Positions 51,664-56,397 of a stretch of DNA of 56,397 nt are shown one piece after another. This DNA comes from an uncultured Bacteroidia bacterium (lineage in GTDB: Bacteria > Bacteroidota > Bacteroidia > NS11-12g > UBA9320): positions 1 to 56,397 of the forward strand of contig CALSTB010000005.1 in NCBI GenBank assembly GCA_943789165.1. The letters run 5' to 3'. The notes below the pieces were generated by a model. The model was given only the letters and a program-made list of their open reading frames with translations, was not told the origin of the DNA and did no database searches. A program made the translations under genes and the position numbers. Numbering within the stretch: the stretch's first letter is position 1; every line of letters starts with the position of its first letter.

Positions 51664-52266
51664 TCAAAATTTATCTGTCGTGTCGCTTTCCACAATTGTT
51701 TTTGTATTACCACCTACCTTTGTTTTTGGTTTTATATAGGTAATTTTTTCTGCTAACCAATCATTAGCTTTAATTTCAAGTTTAATTAAGTTGTCAACAA
51801 AGTCGTCCTCTAAATTCGGAATACTTTCAGTTATCCTTCTAATTTCCCCATTAAAATATTCTTGGGCTTCATCAGTCTCACCTCCATTGATAAGTTTTTC
51901 AGTCTCATTTGTTATCATATCTAAACTTTCTATAAACCTGGGAGATTGTTCTTTAACCCCATTACGGAATTGTGAATAGAGCAACTTACCTACCTTTGGG
52001 TCTACCTTATATATATCATCTATTAACTTCAATTGAGGATTATTTGGGTCTACCAATTTTTTTAGTATGGCACCACTTTTTTCATCGATTTGAATACTTG
52101 AACCTTTAAGTAGAGCAACGATTTCTTCGTTTTCTTTAAGTGCTGTAACCTCTAATCTTTTCTCTCCCTTTGATGCTATGATTTTTGCAATTAAAGAGAT
52201 TTGAATTACAAGAAAAAATAATGCCACAGAAATTATTAAGATCCCATTATTTTTATTCTCGCGCAT
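51664..52266 (-). CDS. Hypothetical membrane-anchored helical protein
   Basis: The product has 200 residues with one N-terminal helix (9-29, ILIISVALFFLVIQISLIAK) and a mostly helical, acidic soluble part (ALKENEEIVALLKGSSIQID, ETEKLINGGETDEAQEYF). No family was recognised. It is upstream of the FISUMP gene on the same strand, 34 bp apart, and may be its operon partner. Confidence 0.6.
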   Translation of the reverse strand: MRENKNNGILIISVALFFLVIQISLIAKIIASKGEKRLEVTALKENEEIVALLKGSSIQIDEKSGAILKKLVDPNNPQLKLIDDIYKVDPKVGKLLYSQFRNGVKEQSPRFIESLDMITNETEKLINGGETDEAQEYFNGEIRRITESIPNLEDDFVDNLIKLEIKANDWLAEKITYIKPKTKVGGNTKTIVESDTTDKF

Positions 52267-52858
52267 ATACGTCTCTTTTGGTAAAACACAAAAATATAAG
52301 TATGGTTTAGATTTCGAAAAATAGCAGCATGGTTTTTATAAAAATGTTTCTAATGACTCAATATTTTTTGCTTCCTTCCAATGGATTTAGCTGAAATGGG
52401 ATTTAGCTGAAATGGGATTCCCTGAGGATTGGGAGAGCCGAGATATTTGGAAATAGTATCAGTAGCAAACCCTTTTTTATGGTGTCGGATTCTGTCGGAT
52501 AATAACTCAAATAACCCACTGGGTTTTTCTACTATTCAAACTCCCATTGTAGCGGTTCATTAGTTGTATGTGAAATGGTTTCAAGTTTTGGGAAAACATA
52601 AGGCATCAGTTTAATCAAAAGCTCTATTCTTTGCTTTGGTTCCAACTCTTCGAGTCTTTCCTCAATATTCTCCAATTCATACACATATTCCTCTATATAC
52701 CAAGCTATCAATATCTTAAGTTAAGTTGATATCTGCTAATTTTTAAAACTAATAGAATTAATGCCCTTAAGACACTGTCCAATGTTACTCTTTGTTTTTA
52801 CAATAAATTTCTGCTTTGCAGAGTCCGAGTGAACATTTTATATGGCGTTTCTTATACT
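52267..52858. other. 592-bp interval with one gene remnant
   Basis: Contents are TGGGATTTAGCTGAAATGGG, an 18-bp near-tandem (two TTAGCTGAAATGGGATT words near 52386-52416), a GTCGGATTCTGTCGGAT duplication (52483-52500) and the remnant at 52532-52720. No other gene is visible. Confidence 0.5.
52532..52720 (-). pseudogene. Remnant of a helical protein (possible small-terminase-like C-terminus)
   Basis: This 62-codon open stretch has no good start and encodes a strongly helical, charged segment (YELENIEERLEELEPKQRIE, LLIKLMPYVFPKLETI) ending PLQWEFE. The LxPKxRIExLxKLxPYxxPK pattern recalls small phage terminase-like or similar proteins. It is probably a fragment. Confidence 0.3.
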
Positions 52859-53389
52859 TCAGAAATTTAACTGACTCTCCCAAGGAGGATTGAATTCTTT
52901 TACTCTTTTCATAGTACAATTTGGTCCAATCCAAATAACATAAGATAGCCCCGCTTGTAATTGGTTTCTGTTTCTATTCTGCAAGTAAGAGATATCAAAA
53001 ATAAAGCGGTCATAACTACCTTTAATCCCAATTTTAGGAAGAATAGTGAAACTTTTTGTGTTTTCTCGGCTTGTTCGCTCCAATTGAGCTCCTAATACAG
53101 GAGTAAAACGATGTGCAACGTAGGCATGGTGCCAAGCTAATACGTTAAACTCTCCATTTATAAAAAAAGTAGAGAAGTCTTTATCATTCGAAAAAAGCAC
53201 ACCAGTATTTACAGCATACCTTAGATGCGAAAGACTCATTTTTGGGCCTGTTTGAGAAAAAGTGTTATTGCTTAAACCTATTTGGTGTGAAATACCAGCA
53301 GATAGCATTTCGGATTTAAGTATCTGAGCTTTCAATTGATTAGCTGATAAAATTAAGCACGTTATCAATATTATTTTTCTTGGATTCAT
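52859..53389 (-). CDS. Hypothetical outer-membrane beta-barrel-like protein
   Basis: The ATG at 53389 gives 176 residues with a signal peptide ending LKAQ. Alternating strands follow (GISHQIGLSNNTFSQTGPKM, DFSTFFINGEFNVLAWHH, FTPVLGAQLERTSR, RFIFDISYLQNRNRNQLQAG), suggesting a small barrel. Nine extra N-terminal residues in a longer frame (53416) are not needed. No family is named. Confidence 0.62.
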   Translation of the reverse strand: MNPRKIILITCLILSANQLKAQILKSEMLSAGISHQIGLSNNTFSQTGPKMSLSHLRYAVNTGVLFSNDKDFSTFFINGEFNVLAWHHAYVAHRFTPVLGAQLERTSRENTKSFTILPKIGIKGSYDRFIFDISYLQNRNRNQLQAGLSYVIWIGPNCTMKRVKEFNPPWESQLNF

Positions 53390-53830
53390 CCCTTTGGTAA
53401 CGTTTAGCAAATACAATTATTGTTTTTTGTAAATTGCTGGTATTAAAAGAATAGAGTTTTTAGGCCTGATATTTTTACAATAGACCATGAACTATTACGT
53501 TGTTATTCCATTTCATCAGAGAACTCATCCGATGTGACAACAGAATCAATACCTGAGTTGAAATACAAGGGGTAGGGGGCATCTAGAAGTCTCATAACTT
53601 AGCGGTTGAAACCAAGCGATCCACTTTATTCCTTATTGTCAATTTTGGTTAAAAAAAGCCAGTTAGCGGTGATGTATAGACCCCCCAGCCTCGCCTCTGA
53701 GACTTTTAAACCTTTGACAGATAAACCAAGCTATCCACTTTATTTCTTATTGTCAATTTCAAAAAAGTTAAAATGTTTTGTTACGCTTGGCAGCGTCATA
53801 GAACACCAAAGCGACCACTGTACAAAAAGA

Positions 53831-53862
53831 AAAGCCTTGAAAGTATTAACAATCAAGGCTTT
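53831..53862. terminator. Hairpin, possible terminator
   Basis: The perfect 10-bp stem AAAGCCTTGA / TCAAGGCTTT encloses a 12-base loop. It has no strong U-run on either side. It shares AAGCCTTGAAAG with the palindrome region at 50756-50767. Confidence 0.4.
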
Positions 53863-53876
53863 ACAAAGCTATCTAT

Positions 53877-53907
53877 GTAGGGGGAATCAGATTGTTATCG
53901 AACTTTT
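53877..53907 (+). repeat. 31-bp direct repeat, right copy
   Basis: It is identical to 49057-49087 except at one base. The two copies bracket 4.8 kb with the DUF6150, small membrane, IS-remnant, FISUMP and hypothetical genes. Confidence 0.75.
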
Positions 53908-54184
53908 AAATCTGAGGTCTACAATCTATTTTGAGCGTTTTAAATAACACAGTAAAGAAATAATATTAAAAGATGGTAATAGTTATGAGAACATGATTAG
54001 TCTAACTACATTCTCACTATATCGGTGGCGCTTGAACATTGAAGTAGTTTCCAAAGACAAATGTAAAGATTTAGTAACTTGCCATAGTTAATGCAACAGA
54101 AGCTGCAACAGAACCAGAGCGGAATTTAGTGTTACTATATCTATTAAAATTTGTTAGATTGCGTCAATATTAACGTAAAATCCA

Positions 54185-56397
54185 ATGCAAAAAACGTACT
54201 TATTTATTTTACTAGCATCTTTATGCTTTCTTTCCTTTGAAACACAAGCAACCGTAATATTTGTAGACTATAGTTCTACGGGTACTAATACTGGTGCATC
54301 CTGGACCAATGCTTACACGAGTCTTCAGTCTGCTGTTACTAATGCGGTTAGCGGAGATGAAGTATGGGTAGCCGCAGGCACATACATTCCATCTGCATAT
54401 CCAGTAGGGCGAACATCTACAGATATTCGAGAGTATTCTTTTTACCTTGAGTCTGGTGTGGAGTACTACGGAGGATTTGCAGGTACAGAAACACTAAGAT
54501 CTCAACGCGATTATGCGAATAATGCAACCGTTTTGAGTGGAAATATTACAGGTAACAACTGTTACCATGTTTTGGTATCGGCTAATGAAAGCTCTGTGGT
54601 TTTAGACGGTTTTACCGTTACCGCTGGATATGCCAACGGTGGTACAAACGCAACAATAAATGGTCAATCAGGTTTTTGGGCTAATAATGGAGGTGGTGTT
54701 TTCACGATGAACACCACGATGACCGTAGAGAATTGTATCATATCCAATAACACAGCTGGTTATGGTGGTGCAATTCGAGGTGTAGGGGGTACCACAACAC
54801 TTACAAATTGTACACTTACTGGTAATACTGGGACTGCTCATGCGGGTGCAATAGATATGGTTGGTACTCTAGTTGTAAGTGGCTGCACATTTACCAGTAA
54901 CAAGACAGCTACTAGCAGCAACGGAAATGGGGGAGCAATAAAAATTTCTGGGGGTGTTGCTACAATTTCAAATACATCATTTATAAGTAATGTAGGAAGA
55001 ATCGGTGGTGCCATACATCATTACAGTTCGCAACTAACCATATCAACGTCTACCTTTAGTAATAATTCCGCAACAAATCATGGTGGAGCTTTATATGCTA
55101 GTCATACAGCATTTACTGTAACGAAGTGTGTTTTTGATGGAAATACTGCTACAAACAATGGTGGGGGTATCTCCACAGGTTGGGGAGCTACTATGACTCT
55201 CAATAACTCTGTATTTAGTGAAAACACCTCTGGGTCAAGTGGAGGAGCTATCTCCAATGATATGATTAATGGTTCAGCAATCAATTGTACGTTTTATGCG
55301 AATACTGCAGCTGTTAGGGGTGGTGCTTATTCTTCAGTTCAAAACAGTATCAATGGCAAGAACTGTGTGTTTTTTGGAAACAAAAAGGGTACAAGCACGA
55401 ACGTATCAGGTGCAGATACGTATGGTGGATCATTCACCTATTCTTTAACGCAAAGCAATAGCAACTTCAGCAGTGGAACAGGTATTGTAAACAATCAAGA
55501 CCCATTATTCATCAATGCAAGTGACCCAGATGGAGCAGATAATGTATGGATGACGGCAGATGATGGATTAAGTTTTTTTAGCAATTCTCCTGCTTACGGT
55601 GTAGGAACAAGCTCAGGCGCTCCTTCTACCGATATTACGGGTGCTTCACGAGCGTCATCTCCATCTATGGGAGCCTATGAAGGTTTTTCTTACACGCGGT
55701 ATTTAGTAGATATTGACGCTACGGGCACCGGTGCAGGTACAAGTTGGACTAATGCCTATACAGGGCTTCAAGACGCTATAGATGCATCCTCAGTAGGGGA
55801 TGAAATATGGGTCGCAGAAGGTACGTATATACCGCAATGTACTATACCTCTATTCCAGTTTGCAGCTACGAACAATAGAGACAAAGCCTTTGCACTTGAT
55901 ACAAAACATATAGCTATCTATGGTGGATTTGATGGTACTGAATCCGTCCTATCGCAAAGGGACGCTAAATTAAACATTACTGTATTAAGCGGAGATCTTG
56001 GAACTATTGGTACAGTAACAGATAATTGCTACCATGTTGTGATGACTGCTAATTTAAATTCAACTGCAATCATCGATGGATTTACAATTCAAGATGGTAA
56101 TGCAAACGGAGGTAACTCATACAAATCAGTATGGTGGTAGAAACTTTGCAAGAGAACTAGGAGGGGGAATTGCTAACAATTTTTCTTCACCTACTCTTTC
56201 CAATCTAATCATCAAAAACAATAGGGCAAAAATTGGAGCAGGTGTCAGTAACAGCGCTTCCAGTTCATATCTTATTAATTTAACTTTCGTAGACAATATT
56301 GCTACTGAAAAAGGAGGGGGAGTAGCTAATATAGCTACTGGATCTCCAAGTATTATTAATTGTGTTTTTAGTGGGAACCTAGCTGATGATTTTGGTG
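54185..56397 (+). pseudogene. Pmp-type beta-helix surface protein, frameshifted, runs off window
   Basis: A 651-residue frame starts with a signal peptide (1-23, ETQAT). It contains two copies of a module of about 490 residues: a start like ATGTGAGTSWTNAYTGLQDA, AxGTYIP, YYGGFAGTE-type and DGFT strands, then Chlamydia Pmp repeats (GGAI and NCxFxxN). The second copy begins near residue 503. The frame ends at 56140, but another phase continues to the window end (FARELGGGIANN, SNLIIKNNRAKIGAG, CVFSGNLADDFG). Removing one A at 56123-56125 joins them (GGNSYNQYGGRNF). Right-handed beta-helix proteins of this type are usually T9SS or autotransporter cargo. The C-terminus is not in view. Confidence 0.82.

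Larger units (their letters stand above)
53417..54184. other. 768-bp gene-free interval with direct repeats
   Basis: It holds a 37-bp direct repeat pair (53609-53645 and 53723-53759, AAACCAAGC(G/T)ATCCACTTTA words), a hairpin AAAGCCTTGA-N12-TCAAGGCTTT at 53831-53862, and the right copy of the 31-bp repeat (53877-53907). The 113-codon frame at 53606-53947 covers these repeats and is rejected. Upstream of the beta-helix gene no promoter was evident. Confidence 0.6.

Noticed and set aside
53606..53947. 113-codon plus-strand frame
   Set aside because: It is built from the 37-bp direct repeat and the 31-bp repeat, giving repeated words such as KPSxPLYxLLSI with no other protein-like feature.
46497..53960. 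Integron cassette array
   Set aside because: The palindromes and repeats do not carry attC-type RYYYAAC/GTTRRRY ends, genes lie in both orientations, and no integrase is present.
1..56397. tRNA and rRNA genes
   Set aside because: No complete cloverleaf with a GTTCRA T-loop and matching arms was found; the only T-loop-like hit is the fragment at 48347.

Overview
The window looks like a chromosomal piece of a Bacteroidota bacterium, probably close to Flavobacteriia. The evidence is two kinds of type IX secretion sorting domain (type A at the ends of the 9987-11375 and 34779-36883 proteins, type B/CHU_C at the end of the 1805-residue protein), families typical of the phylum (DUF2490, DUF4340, DUF6150, Lacal_2735-type small protein), several TAnnTTTG promoter-like -7 boxes, absence of clear Shine-Dalgarno sequences, and stuttering A+T-rich intergenic text. 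No tRNA, rRNA or CRISPR array was found.

Layout. 1-9.3 kb: the C-terminal part of an M1-family peptidase, a tandem hairpin repeat interrupted by an IS3-family element, pyruvate dehydrogenase E2, thymidylate synthase, then a tightly overlapping four-gene operon (VTC polyphosphate-polymerase domain, DUF4956 membrane protein, DUF2490 outer-membrane protein, CotH-kinase lipoprotein). 9.3-19.3 kb: a secreted glucose/sorbosone dehydrogenase, a BLUF photoreceptor, a HipBA toxin-antitoxin pair, a secreted beta-lactamase-fold serine hydrolase, a second IS3 copy, RarA, and long islands of composite interspersed repeats including two 86-bp MITE-like units. 19.3-32.1 kb: a giant BNR/GEVED/PKD surface protein, a sodium:solute symporter, DUF4340, a GT39-like membrane glycosyltransferase, RadC, ribosomal protein S20, and a hexapeptide acyltransferase plus Wzx-like flippase. 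32.2-38.4 kb: a TPR histidine kinase with an in-frame stop, its response regulator, a frameshifted T9SS surface protein, a frameshifted MOSC protein and a CxxC lipoprotein. 38.9-45.7 kb: glycyl-tRNA synthetase, tandem repeats, an AstE/aspartoacylase-like enzyme, and small metabolic or stress genes ending in a lipoprotein SPFH protein. 45.7-54.1 kb: an A+T-rich accessory region with a truncated ParE-like toxin and its antitoxin, a Fic protein with its own palindromic operators, a possible 3-prime tmRNA fragment (integration scar), hypothetical exported proteins, an IS3 remnant, a frameshifted FISUMP lipoprotein and long direct repeats. 54.2 kb to the end: a frameshifted beta-helix (Pmp-type) surface protein running off the window.

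Three points stand out. The VTC-DUF4956-DUF2490-CotH operon is a plausible, poorly characterised envelope system that couples a polyphosphate-polymerase fold to a secreted kinase fold. Five coding sequences are broken or switched by a single A gained or lost in a sense-strand A tract (one of them the IS slippery site). Intergenic space is filled by at least four interlocking repeat families, and both intact IS copies have landed inside them with apparent 2-bp target duplications.
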